Shown in pieces: positions 8,071-17,111 of a stretch of DNA of 49,588 bases; the stretch's first letter is position 1, and each line of letters begins with the position of its first letter. The notes beneath the pieces are model-generated. The model was not told the DNA's origin. It worked only from the letters and a program-made list of their open reading frames with translations, and ran no database searches. The stretch is taken from the NCBI GenBank assembly GCA_029211095.1, contig JARGFS010000004.1, positions 1-49,588 of the forward strand, given 5' to 3'. The DNA comes from a bacterium (GTDB lineage Bacteria > Zixibacteria > MSB-5A5 > GN15 > FEB-12). The position numbers and the translations under genes are program-made.

Positions 8071-9380
8071 GTCTGCCAACGGTTGCCATAGTTGGTCGCC
8101 CCAATGTCGGGAAGTCATCACTATTCAATCGACTCCTCCAGCGAAAAATGGCTGTCGTGCACGAAACATCCGGTGTCACCCGTGACCGGAATTACGCTGT
8201 TTGCGAGTGGGCCGGGCGAGAGTTCCAGCTGGTCGATACGGGTGGCATAGTCCCGGACAGCAGTGACCTTATGGAACAACTGATCTCGGATCAGAGTGAA
8301 TTTGCTATCCATGAGTCCGATCTGGTCCTGCTGGTGGTTGACAATCTGGTTGGGATAGACCCAACTGATCGGCAGATTGCCCGCCAACTCAGTCGTTCCG
8401 GCCAGAAAACACTGCTGATAGCCAACAAGGTCGATAACGAACTTCTTGAGAATGACATTTACGAGTTTATGAAATTAGGGTTGGGGGAACCGCTGCCGGT
8501 CTCGGCCACAGTCGGCCTGGGAATAGGGGAGATGCTGGACAAACTGGTGGCTTCGTTGGATAATGCGGAAACAACCGAAGAGGCTGACGGATCGGTTATC
8601 AAGGTCGCGCTGGTTGGCCGTCCTAATGTCGGGAAATCTTCGTTTATTAATATGCTGCTGGGGGAAGATAGGCTGATTGTCAGCAGCATTGCCGGAACCA
8701 CCCGAGACTCGGTCGACACTCCCTTTGAATTTGAAGGGCAGAAGTACAATCTGATCGACACCGCCGGTTTGAGGCGGAAATACAAGGTCAGGGAGAATGT
8801 TGAATTCTATACAAATCTAAGGACAACCCGGGCTATAGACGGCTGCGATGTCGCTATTATTATGATTGACGCTCAATCCGGAGTTTCCACTCAGGATCAA
8901 CGAGTGCTGGAGCAGGTGTTGTCGTCCCGACGTTCGGCCGTACTGGCTATTAATAAGTGGGACCTGGTTGAGAAAGACTCTCTCACGGCGGATAAGTACA
9001 CCAAGGAGGTGCAGCAAACTCTTGCCAAATACTCGTTTCTGCCGATTATCTATATTTCTGCTTTAACTGGCCAGAGAACCATCAAAGTGCTCTCTATGGT
9101 AAAAGAGGTTTACGCCGAGTCACGAAAGCGGATTCCCACTCCTCTCCTCAATGACTTTCTGGAGCAGGTTGTAGGACGAAAACATCCTCCGGCCAAGGGG
9201 GGGAAGTTCATCAAGTTTCATTACGTTACCCAGTCTGAAATCGGGCCGCCAACTTTTGTCTTTTTCTCCAATCACCCCAAGTTGATTGAGAAGAGTTATA
9301 TCGCCTATCTCACCAATCGGATCAGGGAGACTTTCGGTTTTGCCGGAGTTCCGTTCCGGGTCAAGTTCCGCAAAAAATAA
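8067..9380 (+). CDS. der: Ribosome-assembly GTPase Der (EngA)
   Basis: Der has two consecutive GTPase domains and a C-terminal KH-like domain, and acts in 50S ribosomal subunit maturation. Both P-loops are intact as 'GRPNVGKS', at residues 10-17 and 184-191. The switch and specificity motifs are present ('DTGG' and 'NKVD' in the first domain, 'DTAG' and 'NKWD' in the second). The KH domain ends with 'GVPFRVKFRKK'. At 437 residues the length is normal. The ATG overlaps the preceding stop, so it is translationally coupled to the DUF512 gene. Confidence 0.97.
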   Translation: MSLPTVAIVGRPNVGKSSLFNRLLQRKMAVVHETSGVTRDRNYAVCEWAGREFQLVDTGGIVPDSSDLMEQLISDQSEFAIHESDLVLLVVDNLVGIDPTDRQIARQLSRSGQKTLLIANKVDNELLENDIYEFMKLGLGEPLPVSATVGLGIGEMLDKLVASLDNAETTEEADGSVIKVALVGRPNVGKSSFINMLLGEDRLIVSSIAGTTRDSVDTPFEFEGQKYNLIDTAGLRRKYKVRENVEFYTNLRTTRAIDGCDVAIIMIDAQSGVSTQDQRVLEQVLSSRRSAVLAINKWDLVEKDSLTADKYTKEVQQTLAKYSFLPIIYISALTGQRTIKVLSMVKEVYAESRKRIPTPLLNDFLEQVVGRKHPPAKGGKFIKFHYVTQSEIGPPTFVFFSNHPKLIEKSYIAYLTNRIRETFGFAGVPFRVKFRKK

Positions 9381-9422
9381 TCGTCCGTGCCGCCTCATCA
9401 AGAGAAACGAGATTGACCAAAA

Positions 9423-9445
9423 CCGGCTCACGGAACGGCTTTTTT
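9423..9445 (+). terminator. Possible weak terminator after der
   Basis: A short CCG/CGG stem flanked by A and T runs, with six T residues at 9440-9445, lies 60 bases after der. The stem is only three G-C pairs plus bulged A-T pairs, so this is a weak candidate. Confidence 0.3.
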
Positions 9446-9502
9446 GCCTTGTGAACAACCGCAGAGTTAATAGTTCTCAGCCATTTGTCGACACTGAGAA
9501 GT

Positions 9503-10792
9503 ATGACCGACACACTCTATAGTACAAACAAGCTCTTTGAACTGGAGTCCAAGCTCGAGGCCCGTGAAGCGGAACTTCGGGATATTGCCATGATGGGGAC
9601 GGTGATCACTTCAATACATGAAATCCAGTCCGTTCTTTCCGTGGTCATGGATATGGCCGTACGCCTCGTCAATGGTGAGGTCGGGATCATTCTTCTTGAG
9701 GAAGGGGGGCTTTTGCAGCCCAGAGCCTCCTGGGGGATTAGCGGTGAATTGGCGCGATCATTGATGACGGCCGATGGTCAGGAGCTTCCGACCTACTGCT
9801 ATTCTCAACAAAAGACAATAGTAATGAGTGAACTCGGATACACTCCCGCCGAAGGGGTCTCTATTGAAGAGATTATTGCGGTCCCGATCAAGACCTCAAC
9901 CAAGTGCTACGGAGTGGCCTTGATAATCAATAAAAGTGACCGATCCACTTTTACATCGCGGGACCAGGAGAGCCTGGAGACGCTCCTGAATTTTGTAGCT
10001 GTGGCTATCCACAACTCCCTGCTTATGCAGGAACGGTTGGAAAAGCAAAAGATGGAGCAGGAGATTGCCGTTGCGCGCTTAATCCAGGAGACCATCCTGC
10101 CGGAGAGACTGCTTAAAATACCAGGTGTAGAGATTGGGGCGATGTTTTATCCGGCTCGGGAGGTCTCCGGAGATTTCTACGAACTGGTGAAAATCAATGA
10201 CTCTGAGTTTGTCGTTATTATTGGTGATGTCACCAATAAAGGAATTCCGGCAGCGATGCTAATGTCGGCAGCTTCGGGAATAATCAAGACTATCCTGGCT
10301 GAGAAGCCGGAGATTGAGATGTCCGAACTGGCCGGTTTGCTCAACAAGATACTGGCCGAGCAGATAATCAAGGATCGGGAGATGTTCATTACGATATTTT
10401 TTGCCCGATTCAACCTGGCCAAAAAGGAAATCACTTATTGCAATGCCGGACATCTGCCCGGTCTTTTCTGGGATCATCAGAAGCAGTCCATTGCGGAGCT
10501 ATCCGAAGGCGGGACGCTGGTTGGCCAGTTTGGTGAGTTTACCTTCCAGCAGGGTTCACGCCCACTGGGCAAAGGGGACCGGCTGTTCCTGTTCACGGAC
10601 GGGCTGACCGAAGCTGAGAACGCCGAAGGGGAACTCTTTGGTCGGGAACGGGCTAAGCAGGTTTTTGCCGAAGAGAGCAATCTTCCACCGAACCAATTCT
10701 GCGCCAGGGTCAAAGAGTGGGTTGACAAATACGCGGTCGGCTCCTCCGAAGAAAGTCATGACGACTTTACCATCCTGCAGGTCAAAATCTGA
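9503..10792 (+). CDS. GAF-domain PP2C phosphatase, RsbU/SpoIIE type
   Basis: The 429-residue protein combines an N-terminal coiled stretch (1-35), a GAF-like sensor domain (about 35-180), a short helical linker and a C-terminal PP2C/SpoIIE phosphatase domain (about 195-429). All four metal-binding acidic positions are visible: D224 in 'SGDFYEL', D242 in 'IGDVTNKG', D366 in 'FTDGLTEA' and D420/D421 in 'HDDFTIL'. By family knowledge such enzymes dephosphorylate a STAS-domain antagonist. A kinase and a STAS gene follow directly, so the substrate is probably the protein at 11242. A TTG six codons upstream (9485) is an alternative start. Confidence 0.88.
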   Translation: MTDTLYSTNKLFELESKLEAREAELRDIAMMGTVITSIHEIQSVLSVVMDMAVRLVNGEVGIILLEEGGLLQPRASWGISGELARSLMTADGQELPTYCYSQQKTIVMSELGYTPAEGVSIEEIIAVPIKTSTKCYGVALIINKSDRSTFTSRDQESLETLLNFVAVAIHNSLLMQERLEKQKMEQEIAVARLIQETILPERLLKIPGVEIGAMFYPAREVSGDFYELVKINDSEFVVIIGDVTNKGIPAAMLMSAASGIIKTILAEKPEIEMSELAGLLNKILAEQIIKDREMFITIFFARFNLAKKEITYCNAGHLPGLFWDHQKQSIAELSEGGTLVGQFGEFTFQQGSRPLGKGDRLFLFTDGLTEAENAEGELFGRERAKQVFAEESNLPPNQFCARVKEWVDKYAVGSSEESHDDFTILQVKI

Positions 10793-10800
10793 GCGAGACT

Positions 10801-11220
10801 ATGAAGAAACGGTGTTTTACATATCAGTCCGACCCGAATCTGGAAGAGCGATTCATGGACGATATCGTAGGCCTGCTTGATGAACACGATGTTGAGGAGA
10901 GCCTCAAGCGAAGAGTCTGTCTTACCGTTTCCGAAGCGTTTACTAACGCCCTGCGGCACGGAAATAACAGTGATCCGACCCGGAAGATCACCATTTGTCT
11001 GAGCATTAACCGAAACCAGATATCTGCCGATATTACAGACCAGGGAACAAATGGCCTGAGAAGCATAATGAAGAAGTCTGCCCCCGGACCACTGTCTGAA
11101 TCCGGGCGGGGGGTTGATTTGATGTATCACTATGCAGCCAGAACCCGGTTTGAGGAGACCTCTCAGGGGGGGCTGAGGGTGATCCTGGAGTTTGATCGAG
11201 AGAGTCAAGAAGTTAGCTGA
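10801..11220 (+). CDS. RsbW/SpoIIAB-type serine kinase, anti-sigma-like HATPase
   Basis: The 139-residue protein is a single GHKL ATPase domain. The N-box is 'SEAFTNALRHGN' with E45 and N49, followed by a G1 box ('DQGTNG') and a G2 box ('SGRGVDLM'). Members phosphorylate a STAS antagonist and bind either it or a sigma factor or other output. It starts eight bases after the phosphatase gene stop and precedes the STAS gene by about 20 bases, which completes a partner-switching module. No sigma factor gene is adjacent, so the output is not known. Confidence 0.87.
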   Translation: MKKRCFTYQSDPNLEERFMDDIVGLLDEHDVEESLKRRVCLTVSEAFTNALRHGNNSDPTRKITICLSINRNQISADITDQGTNGLRSIMKKSAPGPLSESGRGVDLMYHYAARTRFEETSQGGLRVILEFDRESQEVS

Positions 11221-11241
11221 TAAATCTATTTGGAGGAAATG

Positions 11242-11592
11242 ATGGATATCATCATCAAGGACGAATCAAATGTCTGCATTCTGAATCTCAGAGGGAGACT
11301 GGATCTGGCCAGTGGAACGGCGCTAAAAGAAGAGGTCAATAAGCTCTTCGCGCAGGACAAGGTTTCCATCCACTTCAATCTTATGGAAGTCGAGTTTATC
11401 AATAGCTCCGGACTTGGCGCCCTGGTCTCCATAATGAAAGAGATCAGACTTCGCAAAGGTCGTCTGACGCTTTCAAATTTGGCCAGCTACGTGAAAGAGA
11501 TATTCGAAATCACCCAGCTGTCACACATATTTGAAATCTTTGAGACTGAAACCGAAGCGCTCAATTCACACCAGCCGACTTTGGCTGGTTGA
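11242..11592 (+). CDS. STAS-domain anti-sigma antagonist (RsbV/SpoIIAA type)
   Basis: This 116-residue protein is one STAS domain: 'DESNVCILNLRGRLDL' at the N-terminus and the phosphorylation motif 'FINSSGLGALVSI', with S56 as the expected phospho-serine just before the glycine. It is the predicted substrate of the neighbouring kinase and phosphatase. The GGAGG site at 11232-11236 is spaced correctly for ATG 11242. ATG 11239 and TTG 11230 in the same frame are too close to that site. Confidence 0.9.
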   Translation: MDIIIKDESNVCILNLRGRLDLASGTALKEEVNKLFAQDKVSIHFNLMEVEFINSSGLGALVSIMKEIRLRKGRLTLSNLASYVKEIFEITQLSHIFEIFETETEALNSHQPTLAG

Positions 11593-11712
11593 TAGCGACT
11601 CACTCAGGGGGCGAATTAATATGAAGTGTTTGGGTTACTGGATTAGAAAATGTTTGGCCAGGGAAATCCTGTCCGATTTTCATGAATATATCTGGGACTC
11701 AAGGGAGCAATT

Positions 11713-12090
11713 ATGATACCGGACAAATCTATACTGGTTGTGGATGATGAACTGCTGATCCGCGATCTCCTCTATGACTTCTTCAACAGCCAGGGATGGA
11801 AGATATCAGTTGCTGAAAACGGCCAGAAAGCTCTGGAAGTTCTTGAGGAACAGAAGATCGATCTTGTATTGACCGATCTGAAGATGCCGACTATGGATGG
11901 CATGACCCTGACTAAACGGCTGAAAGAAATATATCCAGATATGCCGGTGGTCGTTATGACCGGATATCCCTCGGTGGATTCCGCTATTGAAGCCATCCAC
12001 CAGAAAGTCTCTGATTATATCGTCAAGCCGTTCAATATCAATAAACTGTTCAAGAGCGTCCAGGCCCAACTTACCGTGAAAGAAGACTGA
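11713..12090 (+). CDS. Single-domain response regulator
   Basis: The 125 residues form one receiver domain: acidic pocket D11-D12, phosphoacceptor D55 in 'VLTDLKMP', the conserved Thr in 'VVMTGYPS' and Lys in 'DYIVKPFN'. No output domain follows. It lies 120 bases downstream of the STAS gene; that gap holds no convincing gene. Single receivers of this kind act as phosphate relays or protein-binding switches. The partner is not identifiable, but the histidine kinase at 12641 is close. Confidence 0.9.
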   Translation: MIPDKSILVVDDELLIRDLLYDFFNSQGWKISVAENGQKALEVLEEQKIDLVLTDLKMPTMDGMTLTKRLKEIYPDMPVVVMTGYPSVDSAIEAIHQKVSDYIVKPFNINKLFKSVQAQLTVKED

Positions 12091-12125
12091 GTCTCAAATG
12101 AACTGAGTCAGGGGGAATTGACCAG

Positions 12126-12530
12126 GTGGATGATCGGCGGACGACCAATAACAATTCAACCTTGAGAATTCTCGCGGTGGACGACAGCCCAACTATGCGA
12201 GAAATCATTGTAAACGCTTTGAATCGCGCTGGCTACAGCAATGTGATTGCGGCCCCAAGCGGCCGGGAGGCGCTGGCCCTGCTTGAAACGGAGCCAGTCG
12301 GATTGATTATATCTGACTGGAATATGCCGGAAATGGATGGTCTGACCCTGGTCAGCGCTATCAGGAACAGCGATAGTATCAACTCGCTCCCGATCCTGAT
12401 AATAACGACTCGTTCCGTATCCTCAGACATTGTCGAAGTCCTCAAAGCGGGGGCCAACAACTATATTGCAAAACCGTTTACTCCGGACGGTCTGAAAGAG
12501 AAAATCGAACAGGTTCTGGCCGCCCTGTAA
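12126..12530 (+). CDS. CheY-like response regulator
   Basis: The 134-residue protein is a receiver domain with D19-D20, phosphoacceptor D64 in 'SDWNMPEMDGL', and 'NNYIAKPF' near the end. The 'DWNMPEMDG' signature is typical of chemotaxis CheY proteins. It starts with GTG at 12126, preceded by GGGGGA nine bases upstream. Location near the motor genes suggests it may act on the flagellar switch, but fliM and fliN are not in the window. An alternative is a general receiver for the adjacent kinase. Confidence 0.88.
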   Translation: MDDRRTTNNNSTLRILAVDDSPTMREIIVNALNRAGYSNVIAAPSGREALALLETEPVGLIISDWNMPEMDGLTLVSAIRNSDSINSLPILIITTRSVSSDIVEVLKAGANNYIAKPFTPDGLKEKIEQVLAAL

Positions 12531-12640
12531 TTACCGTCAATTTGTTCCCCCAGTTGGAACGATTTTCTACTCCATCTTTTTTAGTTGATCTAAATGTCAG
12601 CCATGTCTATGGTTGGCAAGAGATAAGGAGATAGGACTTC

Positions 12641-13981
12641 ATGGACGGAAGAGGAAAGGGCACCCCTGCTCTGGAACGGGAACCAACTGACATAACGCGC
12701 TTTGCGGACTCCTATGAGTCATTCAATCGCATCATCAATTCCTTGCAGCGCAAGTATGTTGAGATTAAGGATGAGTTCGCCAACCAGAACAAAGTCCTGG
12801 CCCAGACCAATGAGAAATTAGTCGCGCTGACACAGAGTAACCTGGCCGCCACTGATTTTCTAAATTCTGTCCTGAATTCGATTGCCGCCGGGGTTGTGGC
12901 GGTAGACCAGAACGGTCGCGTGACCCATTTCAACAAGTCGGCGTCAGCCATTTATGGTATTCCGGTCGAGGAACCAAGAGGGGCTCTGTACCGAGATATT
13001 ATACCGCCGGGTAAACCAATGCACGCCAATGCCCTTCGCACAGCGGAAACTTCGCGCACCGTTGAGGCCGCCGAAAAGCGGATTGAACTGGACGATGGCA
13101 CTCTTTTGCAGCTATCGGTTTCTACCAGTCTGCTCCGGGATGAACAGGGGAGAACGGTGGGAGCGGTGGAGGTCTTTCATGATCTGACCAAGATCAAAAA
13201 GATGGAACAGGAGATTGCTCGCCTGAATACGCTGGCAACGTTGGGTGAAATGGCTGCTTCTATTGCTCATGAGGTGCGCAATCCTCTCTCCGGTATCGGC
13301 GGGTTTGCCTCATTGCTGGAAATGGAGATGGAAAAAGGTTCTTCCAGTCACCGCCTGGTGAAAAAAATAATCCGGGGCGTCAACAACCTCAATGACACGG
13401 TGACTTCGCTGCTCAACTACACCCAGCTGGAAAAACTGAATACAACTGTTGTCAACTATCGCGACTATATTGAAACGGAAGTGGAGCGGTTCCGCCAGGA
13501 GAACAGTGACAAACTGGGTCGGATAGAATTATTGGTCGATAGTGTGACCGGTGGACGTGAGAGCAGTTTTGACCTGCAGCTTGACCGCGCCCTGTACCGT
13601 CAGGTAATTACCAATATTCTGGTAAATGCCGCCGATGCCTGCGGCGATGCGGGCGCGATCAAAGTAAAATTCAACCGGCTGTCTCGCCAGACGGCCGTAT
13701 CCCGATACTCTCGCCGTCTTCTGTTGAGCGTTGATGAGACAATTGTCGAGACGGTAATCTCAGACACTGGTGGTGGAATCGCGATGGAACATCTGGAGCA
13801 GTTGTTCGCTCCATTTTTTACCACTAAGCAGGGCGGTCATGGTTTGGGGCTGGCCATTTCATACAAAATCGTAAAGGCACACGGGGGAGATATCTTTGCT
13901 GAGAGCAGTTCAAGCAAGGGAACCTCGTTCTATATACTAATTCCGACACGGATAGATTCTGAAATCAGGGAGCATCACTAA
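12641..13981 (+). CDS. PAS-domain sensor histidine kinase, probable flagellar regulator (FlrB/FleS-like)
   Basis: The 446-residue protein has no membrane segment, so it is cytoplasmic. A coiled-coil stretch (about 20-70) leads to a PAS domain (75-185), then the dimerisation helix with phospho-histidine H210 in 'AASIAHEVRNPL', and an ATPase domain with 'ILVNAADAC', 'VISDTGGGI' and 'GGHGLGLAIS'. The ATG of the NtrC-type regulator overlaps its stop (TAATG), so the two are co-translated cognate partners. FlrB/FleS kinases of polar flagellates have this soluble layout and control hook and basal-body genes. The downstream flagellar genes make that role likely here. Confidence 0.87.
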   Translation: MDGRGKGTPALEREPTDITRFADSYESFNRIINSLQRKYVEIKDEFANQNKVLAQTNEKLVALTQSNLAATDFLNSVLNSIAAGVVAVDQNGRVTHFNKSASAIYGIPVEEPRGALYRDIIPPGKPMHANALRTAETSRTVEAAEKRIELDDGTLLQLSVSTSLLRDEQGRTVGAVEVFHDLTKIKKMEQEIARLNTLATLGEMAASIAHEVRNPLSGIGGFASLLEMEMEKGSSSHRLVKKIIRGVNNLNDTVTSLLNYTQLEKLNTTVVNYRDYIETEVERFRQENSDKLGRIELLVDSVTGGRESSFDLQLDRALYRQVITNILVNAADACGDAGAIKVKFNRLSRQTAVSRYSRRLLLSVDETIVETVISDTGGGIAMEHLEQLFAPFFTTKQGGHGLGLAISYKIVKAHGGDIFAESSSSKGTSFYILIPTRIDSEIREHH

Positions 13982-15339
13982 TGAAATACAGCGTTCTGGT
14001 AGTTGATGATGACAATCTTGTAAACGAGTTCCTTGTCGAGGCGCTTCAGCGGACCGGGTTCGAGTGCAAAGCCGCCTACTCCGGCGAAGAAGCCCTGATT
14101 GCGTTCCAGCAGAGCAGTTTTGACATCGTTTTGACCGATCTAAAAATGAAAGCTATGGACGGGCTGACCCTGATCGGGAAACTGAGGAAGATCAATCCCA
14201 AGGCGGTTATTATTATGATGACGGCCTACGGGACAATTGAAACGGCGGTGAACGCAATAAAAATCGGCGCCCATGATTTCCTGCTCAAGCCGGTCCTTCC
14301 GGAGACGCTGGATCATATTATGAATCGCGTCACGGAAATGATCGAGCTGCGTCAGGAAAACGCTATTCTCAAACGGGATGTAGCCGACCGCTTTCAGAAC
14401 ATGATTGGCAGCTCACGAGCGATGACCAACCTGTTCGACCTGGTTCAGGCAGTAGCTCCGGCTCGGTCTACAATTATGATCACCGGCGGCTCTGGTACCG
14501 GTAAAGAGATGGTAGCCCGGGCGATTCACTACAGCTCCAACCGGGCCGAAGGGCCTTTTGTGAAGCTGAACTGCGCGGCCATTCCGGAAAGTCTGGTCGA
14601 AGCAGAGCTTTTTGGATATGAAAAAGGGGCCTTCACCGATGCTAAAAAGACGAATCGCGGTCGATTTGAGCTGGCCGATGGGGGGACACTTCTGCTGGAT
14701 GAAATCTCTGAGATGCCAATGAATCTGCAGTCAAAGCTACTTCGCGTTATCCAGGAGAGAGAGTTTGAACGGATTGGTTCCAGTTCCACAATCAAAATTG
14801 ATGTCCGGATTATTGCCACATCCAACCGCAACCTCAAAGAACATATTGCCCGCGGCGAATTCCGGGAAGACCTTTTCTTCCGGTTAAATGTAATTCCGGT
14901 GCATTTGCCAGCGCTGGAAGATCGCAAAGATGACATTCCGCTTCTGGTCGACCATTTTATCGATAAATACAACAGCGAAAATGGCAAGGCGGTTGAAGGA
15001 ATAGAACAGTCTGCCATGAGCATGCTGATGAAGTACCACTGGCCGGGAAATGTCCGCGAACTTGAGAATCTGATCGAACGGGCGGTGGTCACTACGACCG
15101 GTGAGAGCATTACCGAAGATGACTTCCCGATTGAGCTGGCCTTGGGGCGGTTTGGGGATGATCTGCCCCTGCTGAAAGTTCCGATGAAGCTCGAGGAAGG
15201 GAGTAAATATCTTATTCTCAAAACTCTGGAGAAATTCAACGGCAATAAGACCAAGGCGGCTGAGGCGCTCGGTATAACTACCCGGACAATCCGCAACAAG
15301 CTGGCGGAATATAGCACCGGCGAGGTTGAGTCGGCTTAA
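13981..15339 (+). CDS. NtrC-family sigma54 response regulator, probable flagellar activator (FlrC/FleR-like)
   Basis: The 452-residue protein has a receiver domain (1-120, phosphoacceptor D53), an AAA+ domain (about 140-370) with Walker A 'GGSGTGKE' at 169-176 and Walker B 'GGTLLLDEI', and a Fis-type helix-turn-helix ('KTKAAEALGITTRTIRNKL') at the C-terminus. It would drive sigma54-RNA polymerase open-complex formation. The sigma54-contact loop reads GAFTDA (216-221) instead of GAFTGA. Two strong sigma54 promoters lie downstream, before flgB and flgF, and are the obvious targets. Confidence 0.92.
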   Translation: MKYSVLVVDDDNLVNEFLVEALQRTGFECKAAYSGEEALIAFQQSSFDIVLTDLKMKAMDGLTLIGKLRKINPKAVIIMMTAYGTIETAVNAIKIGAHDFLLKPVLPETLDHIMNRVTEMIELRQENAILKRDVADRFQNMIGSSRAMTNLFDLVQAVAPARSTIMITGGSGTGKEMVARAIHYSSNRAEGPFVKLNCAAIPESLVEAELFGYEKGAFTDAKKTNRGRFELADGGTLLLDEISEMPMNLQSKLLRVIQEREFERIGSSSTIKIDVRIIATSNRNLKEHIARGEFREDLFFRLNVIPVHLPALEDRKDDIPLLVDHFIDKYNSENGKAVEGIEQSAMSMLMKYHWPGNVRELENLIERAVVTTTGESITEDDFPIELALGRFGDDLPLLKVPMKLEEGSKYLILKTLEKFNGNKTKAAEALGITTRTIRNKLAEYSTGEVESA

Positions 15340-15477
15340 GCCTTTATTTAGTAAGTTCTTATCCCTATTTCTTAAGGCCAGACCCTTCATATCTGGTAGA
15401 ATCTGCCGATATCTTATCAAGATGGCCGAATTCTGTTCGGCAAGCCCAAAAACGCATGTAAACAAGGCGATTGGTCA

Positions 15478-16242
15478 ATGGATTTTGCGACCATACTTGG
15501 TCTGGCAACAGCCTTAGCTACCATAGGCGGAGCCTATGCTCTTGAAGGGGGGACACTGGATTCTGTCTTCCTGATGGCCCCCATGCTTATCGTGATTGGG
15601 GGCACGATGGGTGCGACCATGATCACAACTTCGTTCAGGACCGTTCTTCATGTCCCCAAGTTTCTCCGCCTTGTCTTTTTTGGGAAAAGTTATTCGCATC
15701 AGGAGACCATCAACCAGCTAGTGAGCCTATCAGAAAGAGCACGACGAGAAGGTATTCTTGGTCTGGAAGCCATGCTCTCCAAACTGCCCGATTCATTTTT
15801 TAAGAAAGCCATTCAGTTGGTCATCGACGGGACCGAAGCTACCGCGCTTCGCGGCATTCTGGAAACAGAAATCATCTATGTTGAAGAAAGACACAAGCGC
15901 GGAATAATATTCTTCCAGAAAGCGGGTGGTTTTTCTCCAACGATGGGAATCCTCGGAACAGTGTTAGGATTGATAAACACCCTTAGCAACACCTCCGATG
16001 CCTCTCGGATGGCCGGAGCGATAGCGGCTGCTTTTATTGCCACACTCTGGGGCGTGGGGCTGGCCAATCTCTTTTTCCTGCCGGTTTCGGACAAATTGAA
16101 GATGCGTCATGAAGAGGAATTGGGGCATCTTGAACTAATCACCGAAGGCGTGATTGCCATTCAGGCGGGTGAGAACCCGCGCAATGTAAGAACCCGATTA
16201 CTTTCATTCCTCGCTCCCCAGCAGCGCAAAGGGGAATACTAA
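15478..16242 (+). CDS. motA: Flagellar stator protein MotA
   Basis: The 254-residue membrane protein matches MotA/PomA: two N-terminal helices (about 4-24 and 30-50), a large cytoplasmic loop with the charged 'RARREGILGLE' region, and two C-terminal helices with 'GGFSPTMGILGTVLGLI' and 'AAAFIATLWGVGLANL'. With MotB it forms the ion-driven stator that turns the flagellum. It lies 138 bases after the NtrC-type gene. That gap contains a 6-bp hairpin (GCCGAA/TTCGGC, 15425-15441) and a poor sigma28-like box. Confidence 0.95.
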   Translation: MDFATILGLATALATIGGAYALEGGTLDSVFLMAPMLIVIGGTMGATMITTSFRTVLHVPKFLRLVFFGKSYSHQETINQLVSLSERARREGILGLEAMLSKLPDSFFKKAIQLVIDGTEATALRGILETEIIYVEERHKRGIIFFQKAGGFSPTMGILGTVLGLINTLSNTSDASRMAGAIAAAFIATLWGVGLANLFFLPVSDKLKMRHEEELGHLELITEGVIAIQAGENPRNVRTRLLSFLAPQQRKGEY

Positions 16243-16248
16243 GTCGTC

Positions 16249-16992
16249 ATGCGGAAACGCAGAAAAAAGCCCCAAGATAATGAGAATCTGGAACGCTGGC
16301 TGCTGACTTACGCGGACTTGATCACATTACTCCTGGCATTTTTTATCGTTATGTATTCAATGTCACGGGTTGATGCCAAAAAGTTTGGTCAAATGACCCA
16401 GGCCTTAAATGGAATTCTTAATGGCGGCGACGAGATTTTCGGCAAAGAGCTTGAAAATGATCCGGCGGCCGGACACGGTCTGTTGAAATTGGGTAACCTC
16501 AAAATGCTGCAGTCGAAAATCACGGACAAGTTCAAGAAATTGCAAAGGCATGAGGTTGAGACCGAGATCACCGAACGTGGCCTTGTCATCCATATCATGG
16601 AATCCGCCCTGTTCAAAGAAGGGGCCGCCAAGTTAGAGCCAAAAGCGATGGAGATACTGGATATCGTATATGAGGATATCCAGGACAAACCAAATCATGT
16701 TCGGGTGGAAGGGCATACGGACGATAAATCAATCCAGACCGCTGTTTTTCCCTCCAATTGGGAACTCTCCACGGCTCGGGCGACCGAAGTAGTTCGCTAC
16801 TTCACTGACAATTATGGCTATCCGTCCGACAAGATTTCCGCTCTCGGTTATGGCCAGTACCGGCCCGTGCGACCAAATAACAGTATTGAACACCGGGCTA
16901 TGAATCGGAGAGTCGATATTGTCGTCCTGACAATGGAATTGTCGCTCAAAGAGCCGACCTCGCAGCTCTACGCACAGGACCACGATCAGTAA
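16249..16992 (+). CDS. motB: Flagellar stator protein MotB
   Basis: The 247-residue protein has a short basic N-terminus and one membrane helix 'WLLTYADLITLLLAFFIVMY', in which D23 is the predicted ion-binding aspartate (E. coli D32). A plug/linker and a C-terminal OmpA-type peptidoglycan-binding domain follow ('VRVEGHTDD', 'LSTARATEVVRYF', 'RRVDIVV'). It starts six bases after motA. The residues visible do not allow a safe choice between proton and sodium coupling. Confidence 0.95.
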   Translation: MRKRRKKPQDNENLERWLLTYADLITLLLAFFIVMYSMSRVDAKKFGQMTQALNGILNGGDEIFGKELENDPAAGHGLLKLGNLKMLQSKITDKFKKLQRHEVETEITERGLVIHIMESALFKEGAAKLEPKAMEILDIVYEDIQDKPNHVRVEGHTDDKSIQTAVFPSNWELSTARATEVVRYFTDNYGYPSDKISALGYGQYRPVRPNNSIEHRAMNRRVDIVVLTMELSLKEPTSQLYAQDHDQ

Positions 16993-17111
16993 AAAATGTC
17001 ACACCTCTACGGGTAATCCTTTCCGTTTGCTTCTATCTGCGCCATCCAGGACAATCAGCCTTTCTCCTGTAAGTTGTTGAACAGCAGCTACGTTGACTGT
17101 TCGGGCTGCTT

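Noticed and set aside
11226-11241. ATTT-GGAGG-AAAT hairpin before the STAS gene as CsrA site
   Set aside because: Four A-T pairs only and no ANGGA core.
14529-15317. 262-codon minus-strand frame inside the NtrC-type gene
   Set aside because: Very Ser/Arg-rich composition typical of a reverse-strand shadow of a well-supported gene.
15386-15412. GCCGATAT before motA as a sigma28 promoter
   Set aside because: The -10 is good but the -35 position reads TTCA instead of TAAA, so support is too weak to list it as a promoter.
17079-17102. Inverted repeat GAACAG-N12-CTGTTC before the flgB promoter as activator site
   Set aside because: Only six bases per arm, only about 10 bases from the -24 box, and absent before the second sigma54 promoter.
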